In this document: positions 43,692 through 55,092 of the stretch, piece after piece
Position numbering within the stretch: the stretch's first letter is position 1
How the letters are laid out: each line of letters starts with the position of its first letter
DNA from: Acanthosoma haemorrhoidale
Lineage: Eukaryota; Arthropoda; Insecta; Hemiptera; Acanthosomatidae
Reading direction: 5' to 3'
Length of the DNA stretch: 64,000 nt
NCBI GenBank assembly: GCA_930367205.1
Contig: OV884014.1
Coordinates: 111,861,138-111,925,137, forward strand
Position numbers and translations under genes: made by a program
The notes under the pieces: model-generated
Database searches by the model: none
What the model was told of the DNA's origin: nothing
What the model saw: only the letters and a program-made list of their open reading frames with translations

Positions 43692-44348
43692 AAGGTGTCC
43701 AAGAATTAACGCAAGATTTGATCTAAATAGATAATAAAGTTTTTAGTATTTTTGTTGTTATTTTTTTATTGAATTATAAAGTAAATAGGATAGGGTTATT
43801 TATGGACTAACACATCGGGCAAATGGCCTCCACGACTTTGCTGGCACATACGCACTCTTTTGTCGAAATTTTCTATGCACGGGTGGATGTGGGCTTGTTG
43901 ACATACACCTTTGATTTTAAATAACCCCATAAAAAGAAATCTAAAGGTGTTATTCTGATCACCGAAACGAGAGAGTACACAACCTGGAAATGTCTCATGC
44001 AGTATTTGAATTGTTTCATGGACTGTATGGCATGTGGCACCATCATGTTCAAACCACATATTGGCCACATCAATATCCTCCAATTTAGGCACAAAGAACT
44101 GTGTTATGGATTTTCAACAACACTCTCACGCACTGCTTCGATATCGACATTTGAACGGCTTGTTTTTGGACGACCAGCGTGTTTAGTGTCTCCAACTGAT
44201 CCAGTCTCCCTAAATTTTCCAATTAATCTCGTCACAGTTCATGAAGTCAAAACACTATTCCGAGATTTCAAATAGTTTTTTTAGGGTTGCCAGCACTTTA
44301 CTGCACAAATGGCGGCAAATTCAAAACTTGCGTTAATTCTGGGACCCT
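43692..44348 (-). mobile_element. Tc1/mariner-superfamily element with both ends, internally deleted
   Basis: Inverted ends: AAGGTGTCCAAGAATTAACG from 43692 and the complement of AGGGTCCCAGAATTAACGCA ending at 44348, flanked by TA (43690-43691, 44349-44350). At 657 bp it is about half a full element. A related truncated copy is at 32255. Confidence 0.8.
43796..44092 (-). pseudogene. Tc1/mariner transposase remnant
   Basis: PKLEDIDVANMWFEHDGATC keeps the second catalytic aspartate block. An in-frame deletion joins KGVCQQAHIHPC to ENFDKRVRMCQQSRGGHLPD, and the CDLTPLDFF block is frameshifted (it reads TPLDFFLWGYLKSKVY only in the 43873-44094 frame). Inactive. Confidence 0.75.
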
Positions 44349-44549
44349 TATATACCAATATGAGTCTTTTTCTACATCACTTTCGCACTAAATTATATTG
44401 CTTTAAGGCTAACTTATGGCGAGCGAACGCCCTCAAAATAGACAAATAAATCTCTAATACTTATTTTCCGTTAATATAAAAAAATATTTGTATTGCATTA
44501 TTTTTTATCACTAACAAAAATTACTTTTTTTTCTTCAATAATTAATTTA

Positions 44550-44700
44550 AAACGTTAAAAGGGACCATCTGAATTTCCTACACCCATCCTACAGACAGGT
44601 CCCTCCTAGCAAAAGAATCCACTCATCCTAAATAATTCCTAGTTTATTTCCTCTTATTCTTTAATTTTTCAAATACGAGTGCTTTGAAGGGGGGGGGATA
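44550..44700 (+). mobile_element. LINE-D-like 3' UTR fragment
   Basis: AGGTCCCTCCTAGCAAAAGA and CTCATCCTAAATAATTCCTA resemble the insertion at 44993-45125 and the end of the LINE-D copies. It ends at a G9 tract (about 44690). Confidence 0.4.
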
Positions 44701-44992
44701 CAACCAGGGAATTGAACAGTAGAACTGAGACGACATGAGAGCTTGAGTGCGGACATTAAGTGACACCTGCTTATACTGCATTTAGGATTGAACGGTTATC
44801 TTATATGTTTATTCCTGCTCTTCTCTCAAGTCTTCCTGAAGTATTATCAGCTAAGTTATAGGACGATTCGTGTATCAACTCCCGATGCAGCTAAGTAGAA
44901 TCTATTGTTCGTATCTACCCGCTATGAGTTACCATGACAACAAGGTTTGGTTTTCACTATATAGACGAGGCTTCAGTTAGTCTTTTGTCAAC

Positions 44993-45125
44993 CTCCACCG
45001 AGGCTTCCCACACTCCTCTCACACCACCTTCAAGCAGGTCCTCCTAGTACAAGGATCCGATCAACCTAAATATTTTATATTTCTCCCTCATCCTAAAATT
45101 CTAACTAAAGAGCTTCGAAAAAAAA
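44993..45125 (+). mobile_element. short LINE 3'-tail insertion 1 in the mariner
   Basis: 133 bp with an A-rich 3' end, flanked by exact 14-bp copies of AGTCTTTTGTCAAC (44979-44992 and 45126-45139). The sequence CAGGTCCTCCTAGTACAAGG relates it to LINE-D 3' UTRs. Confidence 0.85.
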
Positions 45126-45139
45126 AGTCTTTTGTCAAC

Positions 45140-45541
45140 TTTGAAGTCTTATCGTTCACGACAGATCTCAGCAAGAAGCTAAAGAGTGTTAGGAAAACGT
45201 TCTACAGCCTAGGACACCTACTTCACAGCCCGGCTTTATCAGTACACCTCAAGCTGCTGAGGCCTGCTTTAATGTACGGGACCCCACTGTTAAAATACCT
45301 AACTCCTAACACTCTAAAAACGCTCCAGAAATTTCAGAACAGAGTTATCTGTACCTCCCTCAAACATACCCCGTTCCACCGGATGAGGGCAAACGATTGC
45401 CACCATGTGCTCACCATTCAAGATTTTATCAAGAGACGACACATCAAATTTTTCGAATCGAGGTCGATCTCCCGGCCGACTCAACCAAAGCAATATGACC
45501 CCTTCAACCTGCTCAGGGTAGGTCAATCCCCCGGTCGATAG
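45140..45541 (+). pseudogene. LINE-D reverse transcriptase C-terminal remnant
   Basis: 134 codons open from the first base of the insert to TAG at 45539-45541: KLKSVRKTFYSLGHLLHSPA, LSVHLKLLRPALMYGTPLLK, RVICTSLKHTPFHRMRA, then DFIKRRHIKFFESRS. Domain order parallels the LINE-A C-terminus (LKLLIYKS.LRP, YGAPLF, DEFIQRRH), so LINE-D is a related jockey-like family. No palm domain. Confidence 0.8.
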
Positions 45542-45774
45542 GCCGACTCAGTCCAGTCCTCTTCAGTGGCCGAGGCTAACTTCAAACCAAGGCCTAGTAC
45601 CCCTAGGCTCCACCATAGGTAGATTCTCACTACTTTCACGAATCCACCCGCCACTTTTCCTATCCCACACTCCATATCCTTCTCATACTTCCTTCAAATG
45701 GGACTCCCGTTAGTGAAAAGCACCCATCATCCCAAATAATTTTTCCTACATCCTATATTTCCAAAAAAAAAGAA
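45140..45774 (+). mobile_element. LINE-D insertion 2 at the same mariner site
   Basis: 635 bp, 5' truncated, with a poly-A-rich end (45763-45774), flanked by AGTCTTTTGTCAAC at 45126-45139 and 45775-45788. The same 14-bp site therefore appears three times around two inserts. Confidence 0.9.
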
Positions 45775-45838
45775 AGTCTTTTGTCAACTGTTTAGTGTGA
45801 TACACTTACGTTAAACTGTTTTTTTTTTAACCTCTGAA

Positions 45839-46745
45839 ATGGAGAGTCAAAAAGTACATATTTATCATGTAATGCTTTGGGAATTTAAACAAGGTGTTAG
45901 GACCACAGCTGAAAAAATATGCAGTGTATATGGTGAAGGACTTATAACTGATCGGGCAGTCAGAAATTGGTTTATAAAATTCCGTTCTGGAGATACGACC
46001 TTAAAAGACGAACCGAGGGCGGGACGTCCTTCAGACTTTAACGACAACCTTTTAATGGCAATATTAGAGAAAAATCCACGTCAATCAACAAGAGGTATAG
46101 CAGAAAGTCAGCAACTTAGGAGTGAGGGTACCTCACAATCTCAGAGAGCGGAATAAAGAAGATCGCATGTCAATCGCCACAAGTCTGCTCTCACGGGCCG
46201 ACTACAAACCATTGCCTAGGTACCCCTAGGCTCCACCCTCGGTAGACTCTCACTACCTTCCTGATTCCATCCGCCTTTTTAGGCATTCCACACCCTATAT
46301 CCTTCTCATACATCCTTCAAATGGGGGACCCCCCTTAGTGAAAGGCACTCATTACCCCAAAATAATTTTCCTTTATTTTCCCCACATCCTAGTTTTATAA
46401 GTTTGAGAGCTAAGGGAAAAATAAACAAAAAAAAAAAAACTCTCACGGGTAAAAATTGAGCCTTTTTTAAACAGGATTGTAACAGGCGATGAAAAATGGG
46501 TTACCTATGACAATATAGTCCGCAAAAGATAGTGGCTTGATATGGATCAACCACCTCTATCAGATCCGAAAGCAAACATCCATGGCAAAAAGATTTTATT
46601 GTGTTTATGGTTGGATTGTCAAGGAATAATTCACCACGAGTTGTTGAAGTCAAATTTAACGATTACTGCGGATAGATACGTTCAGCAGTTGCAAAGAGTG
46701 CAAAGAGAAACTCCATGAAACGCGTTCTGCACTCGTCAAAATTAA
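45839..46745 (+). pseudogene. mariner transposase, interrupted and C-terminally deleted
   Basis: ATG at 45839 gives MESQKVHIYHVMLWEFKQGV, the mariner paired HTH (VYGEGLITDRAVRNWFIKFR, SGDTTLKDEPRAGRPSDF), broken at about residue 95 and again by the insertion at 46198-46439. It resumes with PFLNRIVTGDEKWVTYDN (first catalytic block) and CLWLDCQGIIHHELLKSN (46600-46655), ITADRYVQQL, then runs into a deletion before the DNAxPH and third-D blocks. Complementary to the copy at 63063-63726, which lacks the middle. Confidence 0.85.
46198..46439 (+). mobile_element. LINE-D insertion 3 in the mariner
   Basis: 242 bp ending in a 13-A tail, flanked by exact 10-bp duplications CTCTCACGGG (46188-46197 and 46440-46449). 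The intact junction is seen in the other mariner near 63263-63277. It contains GTACCCCTAGGCTCCACCCT and AAAGGCACTCATTACCCC of the LINE-D 3' UTR. Confidence 0.9.
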
Positions 46746-46821
46746 TATAATTTTGTTATTTAATGAGAGAAACATAAATGTCTGATAAAAAAAACGGAAG
46801 TTACTCATGACTCGACCTAAA

Positions 46822-47826
46822 TAGTTTGTCATGAAAGGGTCTATATGTCTACTAATCTCATTTAAATACAACTGACTTTACTGAAGCTGTTTCATCCATT
46901 GACGAAAATAAACATTAGATACAATAGACAACTGAGATAATTCGGGTACAAATGTAAATATTGAAATTCATATTCAGCTCTGAGTATGATCGACTCCGCT
47001 AAGAAACATCAGATTCCAAAGCACTTCAGACGCATGACGCTGTGGGGTAAATATTACCACTGAATAAGCTCACACTCTTTACGGCAAAAAAACATATTGA
47101 AATCCGTAAGGCTCCTCGAAGATATTGCATGGGGTCAAAGATAATAAACTTGGAGCAATAAGGCTGACGGCAATTCCCTTTCTGCTGGACAAAATTGTGA
47201 GCCCTAGTTTGCATTTCTCTATAACTGGGAAATGTGCCGTCAAATATTTAACAGTCGCTCGTAAATACAAATCCTACCCTCTTAAAATCTTTTGATAACT
47301 TTTACTGCCACGGAGCTCCCTTTGTTCTTCTAAGCCAATTCTTCCACTTTAGGCTCAGTTTCACGATAAACGAATGACGATAAGGAACTTTTTTTTATGA
47401 CTGAGTGGTATCTGGGGAGAAAGATCACAATGGTCAAGGACACAATCACAAGGCACCATTCAAATTATAATCAGCAAGGAATGAGAGCATTCGATTCTAT
47501 AAAATGGCTTAAATAAACTAATACGAATAAATATTGAAAATAAGTCATTCCTCGATAGAGATCAGAAATGGACAGGGACTTCAGTTGGCGGAATCGTTGT
47601 CGCACCTCGAACTCGATGAAGCCCATAAAGGCAAAAGAACGGATGGAGAACTTTGGATTTACAAGCAATTCATAATTAATTGGCTTTTTATTATTTTTAT
47701 AAAGTATTGGGAAGGCAAAAAGTGATTTCGGTTAGCACCAGTAGATAGCGAGCGTTACGTTTGTTTCCTTATCCTTTTTTCAATGTTAGAATTTTTTTTC
47801 TTTTGAGATTGGGTAGTCGATACCTT
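46822..47826. other. intergenic sequence
   Basis: Short frames on both strands (47026-47270, 47471-47725) carry no recognised domain. Confidence 0.4.
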
Positions 47827-47828
47827 TA

Positions 47829-48620
47829 GGTTGATATAGAATCAAATTCCGTGCAATTTTGTTTACAAATGTCAGTTTACGATCAGCTTTAATATGGAGT
47901 GCTAAAATAAGCATTTTCGACACATTTTACTTTTTTATTTTCATAAAAGCAAGAAAGTGGCTGAGGCTCACAAAGAGATATGTGGAGTTTATGGTGTTGA
48001 TTGTTTAACAGAACCCACGTGTCAGAATTGGTTTAAAAAATTTCGTTCTGAAGATTTTTCACTGAAAGATGACCAACGTTCTGGTCGACCTTCTGAAGTT
48101 GATGATGACAAAATGAAAGCTATAATTGAATCGAATCGTCGTATAACTGGACGAGAGATTGCAAAACAGATAAATGTATCACAGACAACAATTGAAAATC
48201 ATATATGACGTCTTGGACTTGTTAAGGAGCTCGATATTTGGGTTCCACCACGACAATGCGATGCCTCACACATTTTTAGGAACACGTACGAAACTATTGG
48301 AGCTTGGTTAGGAAGTGATGTCACATCCCTCATACAGCCCCGACCTTGCACCATCGGATTATCATTTATTTCGAAGTTTACAAAACTTCTTAAATGGTAA
48401 AAATGTCAGTACTACCTCTCCTTAAATCGCATTAGGTTGAGTTTTTTGCTGATAAGGACCAGAAGTTCTATAAGCGCGGGATCATGAAGTTACCAGAAAG
48501 ATGTTAACAGGTCATCGAACAGAAGGGATGATATTTGACTGATTAAAGTTCATATTTTTGGTTTAAAAAAAATTGAGTTTTATTACACAATAGATAACCG
48601 AAATTATTTTCTTGCCGACC
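47829..48620 (+). mobile_element. second mariner family, internally deleted
   Basis: Imperfect inverted ends: GGTTGATATAGAATCAAATT at 47829 and the complement of GGTCGGCAAGAAAATAATTT ending at 48620, with TA on both sides (47827-47828, 48621-48622). 792 bp against about 1.3 kb for a complete mariner. Confidence 0.75.
47954..48425 (+). pseudogene. mariner transposase remnant
   Basis: The first frame (to a TGA at 48206-48208) carries the mariner HTH: AHKEICGVYGVDCLTEPTCQ, NWFKKFRSEDFSLKDDQRSG, IAKQINVSQTTIENHI. The sequence then jumps from IWVPP straight to HDNAMPHTFLGTRTK, so the first catalytic block is deleted, and goes on to SYSPDLAPSDYHLFRSLQNF (third catalytic residue region) with stops. 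Inactive. Confidence 0.8.
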
Positions 48621-49012
48621 TACCAGTTAATACTTTTACCATCTCTGGGAGATAAGGTATAAAATTTATGCAAAATATCATTGCGACAAATCGCAAATAT
48701 ACTTCTAATGAGTTATTTCATTATTATTACTCTTGCGAATTTCGCACTTTCTCGGAATAATCCTACCCTGACTGTAAGCCAATGGTCAGGCTTAAGGTAT
48801 TTAATGTTAATGATTTTTTTAGCTATACTCAGTTTCAAAACGAGTTGCTGAAATCTGTCAAGTAGTTTCTTTGGACAGCTCTTCCTGGACAGCACGTACT
48901 TCAATTCTTCTGCTAAATCCTGCTATTTTAGTTTCTTTCCAGTTACCGCCATTAGCAAATTGTTTCCCCCAGGCACTCCTATTTCAATAGTCAGTTTCCT
49001 TGTATCTATCAA

Positions 49013-49617
49013 TGTAGCGACCGCTAACTACATAACATAAATTACCCTCTACTCTATTAAAGCGAGTTTGCCAATCTATATATTGTAAGTTATTTAAATA
49101 CACAAATGTAAATAACATTATATAATCACAAATTTACATCAGTGTGAATATGGTAAACAATAAATGACGTAGCTGCAAGCCGATTGGCCAAAATAAAACG
49201 CTTGCTCATTGGTCGCTCCTGGCTACATATCAGTCTGGTGTTGTCCGACCCCACACCTCCCTTCCTAGTCTCGATAAAACTAGCATATCCCTTCCAATGC
49301 AGACGACGGTCTCTGAGGCCCTACAAATGTACCTAGAAGCGTCACCGCCAGGCGGTCCAGTCTGCCTCTCTCCAGTTCACACCCCCAAATACCGAGTGTG
49401 AATTCATGGTCATTCCAAGACCACGTAAACTACCTACAATACCTAGCCTGTACCTCTTCTTCTGAACATAGTGCACTGTCGTGGCACATAGCTATCAGAT
49501 ATGGAGTCAAATAGGTCAATAGTAAGTCACCAAGCAATCGCCCAGCTCATAAACTATTCAACTCTCTCTCTCATCACTAGGACAAGGACAACTAGGCCTC
49601 CTCGTGACGAGCCGACA
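49013..49617 (+). mobile_element. solo LTR of the TGTAGCGACC family
   Basis: TGTAGCGACCGCTAACTACA at 49013 to GACGAGCCGACA at 49617, with 5-bp flanks ATCAA and ATTAA (one mismatch). It contains ATACCGAGTGTGAATTCATG and CTGAACATAGTGCACTGTCG. No coding region adjacent. Confidence 0.8.
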
Positions 49618-50394
49618 ATTAATTATTATATATTATTATTATTGACATATTTGTCTGCTCTATTATTTAAAACCGAGTTGGTGATGAATGGCAGACAGTA
49701 GAGAGTTTGGTTGTTTAAGAAGTTAACCTTCGTTGCTATGACTTAGTGAATAATTTTTGCATTATCATGTATTAGCAGATACTCCTTCGCCTCCAGGACT
49801 TGACAGCCCGAAGTCACATCCTGTGCAGATTCCACCTTACTTCTGCACAAGTGATACAGATCGTTGAAATCTTCTCCAAAGATGTGCTTTCTGTAGGCTT
49901 TTGTGGCCAATGACTTGCTCTTGTACAGTCAGAAGGAATCCTCATGTTTCCAGGAAAATATCTCTATTTCTCATCCAGGCTAGCCCTCCCTGGATTATCC
50001 ACTCGTTCCATAATTTATTGGCATATTTATTACCTGATAATAATAATTATTTTTTTTACAAGCAATGTAAGACGGGTAAAATCGGTTAAACCGAAAAAAG
50101 GGTTTCTGTATTGTTTTTTTCTCTTAAAATAGAAAAATGAAATTATGCATGAGATCCATTTTAGAAACTGGAAAGCTAACTAATAAAGCTATTGTAGAAT
50201 GAAATCCATTTATGATTCGCTAGATTGTCTAAAACAATCAAATAAACAGAACAGCTAAATGTTATGTCATCATGTCATACACACAGTACAAGACAAAAAA
50301 ATTAGATTTAGATATGGTGCACTTGTTTTTAAGACTTTGTAACAGAATGGAGAATATTATCTAATTGCTTATTAATAAATATTGCTGTTGTATG
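49618..50394. other. intergenic sequence
   Basis: Overlapping frames at 49901-50132 without a recognised domain. AT-rich. Confidence 0.4.
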
Positions 50395-50409
50395 TAGTCC
50401 TTCTGTTTT

Positions 50410-51109
50410 GCCCGATATAAAAACACAACAATTGCTGCTTTCGCAGATGACATAGCGGTGTACAGTAGCAGCATGAGCGCCAAGGTGGCTCTAAGACAGG
50501 CTGAAGCAGCCTGTAACCAGATCAGTGAGAGATTGGGGAGACTCAATATCTCTGTAAACGCGGGTGAGACTGACTGCGTAATTTTCTCTTTCCAAAAGGG
50601 AAAAAGTCCGCTGCCTACTAGTTACACTGTATGAACGCAGCAAAGTTCACCAGCCAACAGCCTAGTATATCTGGTAGTTAAAATGGACAGACACCTCCAT
50701 TTTAGCAACCATTTTGCGTGGAAGTTGAAGCAAACTCGCACGAAGTCTTACCGGCTTACGCATTTATTGACTTCCCCTAATCTATCACTGCGTCTCAAGC
50801 TATTGATTTACAAGAGTGTACTCAGGCCTACTCTGCTGTATGGTGCACCGCTTTTTCGTCATCTCGACAGCTCGGTGACTCTAAAAAAACGGTATACTGA
50901 TGAAAGTGGTCAGAAATACTTCATTCGAGCAGCGGAGCAACAGTGAGCTTCACGAGGTCTTTGAGCTGCCTACGGTGGATGAGTTCATCCAACGTAGACA
51001 TATCAATTTTGTTGACTCCTTGCAATACCTAACAAACCCGGTGTTTAACACTATAACCCCCACTCCGTTCCCCCATCGATAGCAGGACGCTGTCGCGGCA
51101 GGAACGCTT
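50410..51109 (+). mobile_element. LINE-A copy lacking its 3' UTR, with 15-bp flanking duplications
   Basis: TAGTCCTTCTGTTTT occurs exactly at 50395-50409 and 51110-51124. The body is LINE-A coding sequence only and stops at the ORF stop region (GGAACGCTT|TAGTC), without the 3' UTR or poly-A seen in other copies. The full-length family has TTTAGTCTTAGG at that point, so target and element share TTTAGTC at the junction. Confidence 0.85.
50425..51080 (+). pseudogene. LINE-A reverse transcriptase remnant with intact FADD box
   Basis: AAFADDIAVYSSSMSAKVAL (50440-50500) retains the catalytic FADD motif, unlike the copy at 34362. LGRLNISVNAGETDCVIFSF, MDRHLHFSNHF and LSLRLKLLIYKSVLRPTLLY follow. 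A stop near 50630 and a deletion/frameshift near 50875 (RHLDSSVTLKKRY) split the rest, which continues as VDEFIQRRHINFVDSLQYLT to 51080. Confidence 0.85.
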
Positions 51110-51124
51110 TAGTCCTTCTGTTTT

Positions 51125-52854
51125 AATAATTACTAGCTACAGGATAAATAATTGGCCCCAGGACCTCTTGACAAAAATAAAAAAAAACAGAAAAAACAAA
51201 ACCGTTTCTCATTCTCTGCCGACATCATTAGCCCATACATCTGTTGCCCGCTGTTGCAGACACATACTAGAACAGTTCACTCAAAAGCACTTTTTAAACG
51301 ATCAAAAGCAGGGCTAGAGCCCAAAAGTGACTGATTGATGACTCTAACGATGAAGCATTAACCCATCACCCGCACAGCATCGCTTGAGTTTAATCCTACC
51401 AGCGAAGACTGTGTGATGAATGTTACAAGGGTACAAGGGGGGGGGAGGTGAACCACCCCACTGCCGCAAACAGAACGTATATTAGCGGGGATGTTTATGT
51501 TGCTGTAAACATCTAAGAGGGGAGGACATCGTGGCGGGGGAGTGCGGTCGTTCGTCACCACTCGGGGAGCAGCCGCAGACGCTCACTTCTGTTGAAGCGT
51601 GTTTGCTTCTCCTGCTAACATTATCCTCGGAGGGGAGAATAAACTAACTGTTCGCATTACAATAACATCTTCCTCGAACAAGCGTTTCATTTCTGTACTA
51701 ACAGACTTGATTCCGAAGAGTGTGCACAATATTCAGCACTGGACACCGCAGCCTAACAGAGCTCATCCTTTTAAAACCAAAGCCATGTTTCCGATATCCC
51801 TCAAAAGCATCTTTGAGCTTGAATAAATATTTAAGTAAATGATTATATATGTCTAACTAAGACAATGCTTATTCATATTGTACCTAAATTAACAGGGAGA
51901 GTCTAATTATAACATAATAAAGATAAGATATTGTTTATTATATCAAAAAAAATAAGACTTCTTATCATTATATTATATCACTAATAATAGTCCAAAAGAC
52001 GAAATTAGTATCTGAAGAAAATATTTAGACCTACAAACATACAAGTTATTGTTAATATAAGTTCCCTCTTATATCCCCCAAAATATATCAAGTCGAAGTT
52101 ATGACTTTTTTTAATTATACTTCACGAACTATTAAATATTGTTAAGCTGTTGTTGAGATACTTCATTATATACCCCTCTAAAAATTACTGTTTATGATTG
52201 AAAAAACAAAACAAAAAAAACTGATGATACTCTCTATAATTTGATGTTAACTATTTTGTAAAGTAAAAAATAATGGTTTTACTAGTGCCATAACTAGCCT
52301 AAAACCCTAGCATTTAATCCTATAACATGTGATATACATAGTGTTTAGTAAAAGTACAGTTTAAAGGACTGAGAAACCTAGAAAAATATATAAAGTAGTT
52401 GGTTAAGTTAACCAGGCAAGACCTAACCTAATCTCTAACCAAGCATCAAGTCAGCTGGGAATATTTCTCATAGAACATTGGGCAGATATTTTTACCATAA
52501 TAGCAATAAAAAAATAAAATAATTTAATTTAAGTGCTACTTATAATTTCAAAGGCTAAGAGAAATGAATTTTTTAATAATAAAAAGTATTTAATTTTAAT
52601 AATAAAACTGAGGGCGCCGTCAGATCGTAAAGGGTTTTATAGCCTCGGTATTAGCCAATAAATATTTCCTTCCATTTAAGGGAGGATATTAAAATTTCGT
52701 CATGATTTAACACCCTGCCCTTTTAAGTTGGCTGGGGTGCTTTGCACAATATTATCGCACTAACTTCTCCTTACCAATAATGTCTGCTTACTTCATATAG
52801 GTTTTTTTTTTTTTAACTTATTTACGTGAAGTAGATTAGTAAATAATCCACTAG
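51125..52854. other. intergenic sequence
   Basis: Frames at 51358-51561 (minus) and 51599-51826 (plus) lie in a moderately GC-rich patch. The plus frame ends at a TAA embedded in GAATAAATA, which also gives an AATAAA signal. Neither protein was recognised. 51840-52850 is AT-rich and empty. Confidence 0.35.
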
Positions 52855-52965
52855 TGTGTATGCACAAGGCAGAGGGAGACGGGTTCAAATCCCGACTAGC
52901 TCACATCGAGGTTCACACAGCCAGTTGGTACGTACTAAATTGTACCGACAAGCAATTTAAGGAAA
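52855..52965 (+). repeat. possible tRNA-derived SINE fragment
   Basis: ACGGGTTCAAATCCCGACTA (52879-52898) has a self-complementary T-arm and a good pol III B box. No A box or cloverleaf could be assigned upstream, so it is not called a tRNA. Confidence 0.35.
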
Positions 52966-54124
52966 TGACTATTCCGTGTATTTGATCGAAAATACTTCTT
53001 TTTTTACCAAACCAAAGAGGTCACTAATCTACTAGTGACATAGTCTTTGTCACGTTTTAGTAAGTCTCTTAAAACTCAACAGATGTTTTTCAAATTTTCC
53101 AGAGCAAACCATCAGGGTCAAACACAGGTCAAGATGGTATTTTAACCATAGCGATAATGAGCCAAAAAACTTATTTTTGTCACTTTAGGCAATGTTAAAT
53201 CCATTTTTGCATAAAATCGACCTTGAGAGGTCCTGTTATGTGCAATTTCAATCATGAAATCCTTTTGACTTCATACATACATCTGTGTCTAATCCCTACT
53301 CTGTGTGTGATATGTGACCTTAGAACTATTATAGACTCAAAAAACAACAACAACAAAAACAGAACGTTTTAAAGAAAGATAAAAGGTATATCAGGTATAT
53401 CGTAACTACAGCTCGGTGTACTAATGAATAATTATTTATAAAAGTAAAAAAAAACACAAACTGAAAAGGCTAGACAGAACAAGTACTACTAGGCAAGGCA
53501 GTTTAATCTTGATTAAAGGCCAATGTGAAGGGATCCAGGCCTCAGATGCTGTTAATCTCACTCCGGGGGGGGGGGGGGGGTTCGTATTTATGTAAATATC
53601 CCGAGGGATTTACATGGAGGGCTGGCTCATCCTTACCTTTTAGGGGGATCTTTAAAACCACTTTAATTTGTTCAGCATAAATTGTTATAATAGTGTACAG
53701 ATATTTTCATCAAATATGTATCGCTGGTATTCATTGGGGGAACCAAATAAGACTCCATTCTAAGGAAGACAGAACTAGTCTTATTATGAAAGGAACTGTG
53801 AGGGAGAGGAGTCGAACCAGGACACGGAGGGCCCCCCTACAACAAGCTGGAGTGAACACATTTATCAACAAAATTATAGGTGTGGACTACGGACAACTGG
53901 CGGAACTGAGGAATTGCGCACTGCCAGAAGATTGGTAGAATTGGACCCAAACTGGCTGAGCTATGCATACAGACATGAACAGAACAACCATAAAAGAAAC
54001 AAGAGTAGTGAGCGGGTGCTTCCAACAATAGTTTTATCAGAAAACCATCTTTTGAGGAACTCAAAACATTTGAAGTTATATGAAATTTAATTTATCTCTT
54101 TCTTACTTATACAGTAAAACTTAG
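52966..54124. other. intergenic sequence with a G16 tract
   Basis: G16 at 53565-53580. Frames at 53693-53938 and 53837-54064 lie on opposite strands with no recognised domain. Confidence 0.4.
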
Positions 54125-54430
54125 TGGCTTTCACATTATCTCAAACTGTACCAAACTCCAAGTAACTCCAGATTTCACCATAACTTCTTCGATGGTCCGC
54201 AGTCGATCATTCAGGAAGATTTCGCGATAAATTGACATTTACATATTTTTAAAACCGGGAAACCACTCAAACACTTGAGTTTTGCCCATACCACCATAAT
54301 TGTAGGCCACATTTCATTTCAAGGGTTTCTGTGACAATTTTCTCGTGCAGGAGGCAAAACTTTAAAACGGAACCTTCTCCTGTGACGGCACTTGGCATAC
54401 TGACTGGTGAAAAGTTGCTTTACACAGTCC
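54125..54430 (-). mobile_element. mariner N-terminal fragment
   Basis: About 90% identical to 59300-59640 (for example ATGGTCCGCAGTCGATCATT and CTCGTGCAGGAGGCAAAACT), but with a further internal deletion after GGCAAAACTTTA. See the copy at 58881. Confidence 0.65.
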
Positions 54431-54639
54431 TATCGACGAAACCCGCTACTACAAAAAGCCCACCACATACATCAGTTCAGTGGCTTTAGGGTACACATAT
54501 TTTGATCGATTTGTTTATTTTATAATGGCTACCGAAATCATTGACTTAATTGTGCTCAGCTCGCATAAAGCTTCATAGGAATACTCTCCAAACTTTGAGC
54601 CAAAAATATTGATGTCGAGACCTTACAAGCTGGGGAGGA

Positions 54640-54930
54640 AAAATTTCTAAGGGAAAATATTGCGACTTGAATGGATGGCAGTCGGAAGATTGCGAACATG
54701 GAATCCACACAAATCACCCCAAAGAGGGAAGCTCAGCGAAAGAGTATGTCTGAGAAGGAGGGAGGTTTTGGACCATTTTCTTTACAGATCTGAGGGAAAA
54801 CTACCAAAATGATGTGTTGTACCTCCAACAAACACCGGATTCCGCCTTGGCCTCCGGAGTCGACATCTTATGATGTGGAGTTCAACCAAATAAAACATGT
54901 ATTCAAGACACAAATATAAACATTTCATGC
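54640..54930 (+). mobile_element. repeat fragment, possibly DDE-transposon derived
   Basis: GGAAAATATTGCGACTTGAA and GCAGTCGGAAGATTGCGAAC recur at 57650-57790. A frame at about 54840-54920 reads PPWPPESTSYDVEFNQIKHV, which faintly resembles the PP...DLNPIE..W block of DDE transposases. Weak. Confidence 0.35.
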
Positions 54931-55092
54931 ACTTTCACTTTATGACTGTATTTGCCGAGGGGATTTTTTTATTAGTTTTGTTTTCATACATGTGACTCAT
55001 TTTTATATTCAATGGTATAGGATGTGTTTTAAAACAATAAAACGACCAAAAGTACAATGGTACGTGTCATAAATCATTATCATACATGCTAT

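Larger units (their letters stand above)
44858..46821 (+). mobile_element. mariner element carrying three LINE insertions
   Basis: Left end (AGGACGATTCGTGTATC...) is diverged. The right end CGGAAGTTACTCATGACTCG/ACCT (46791-46818) matches the inverted end of the copy at 62903-63861. Without the inserts at 44993-45125, 45140-45774 and 46198-46439 and their duplications it is about 0.9 kb, so it is also internally deleted. Confidence 0.85.

Noticed and set aside
52855..52965. A fourth tRNA gene
   Set aside because: Only a B box and T-arm are visible; acceptor and anticodon stems could not be folded.
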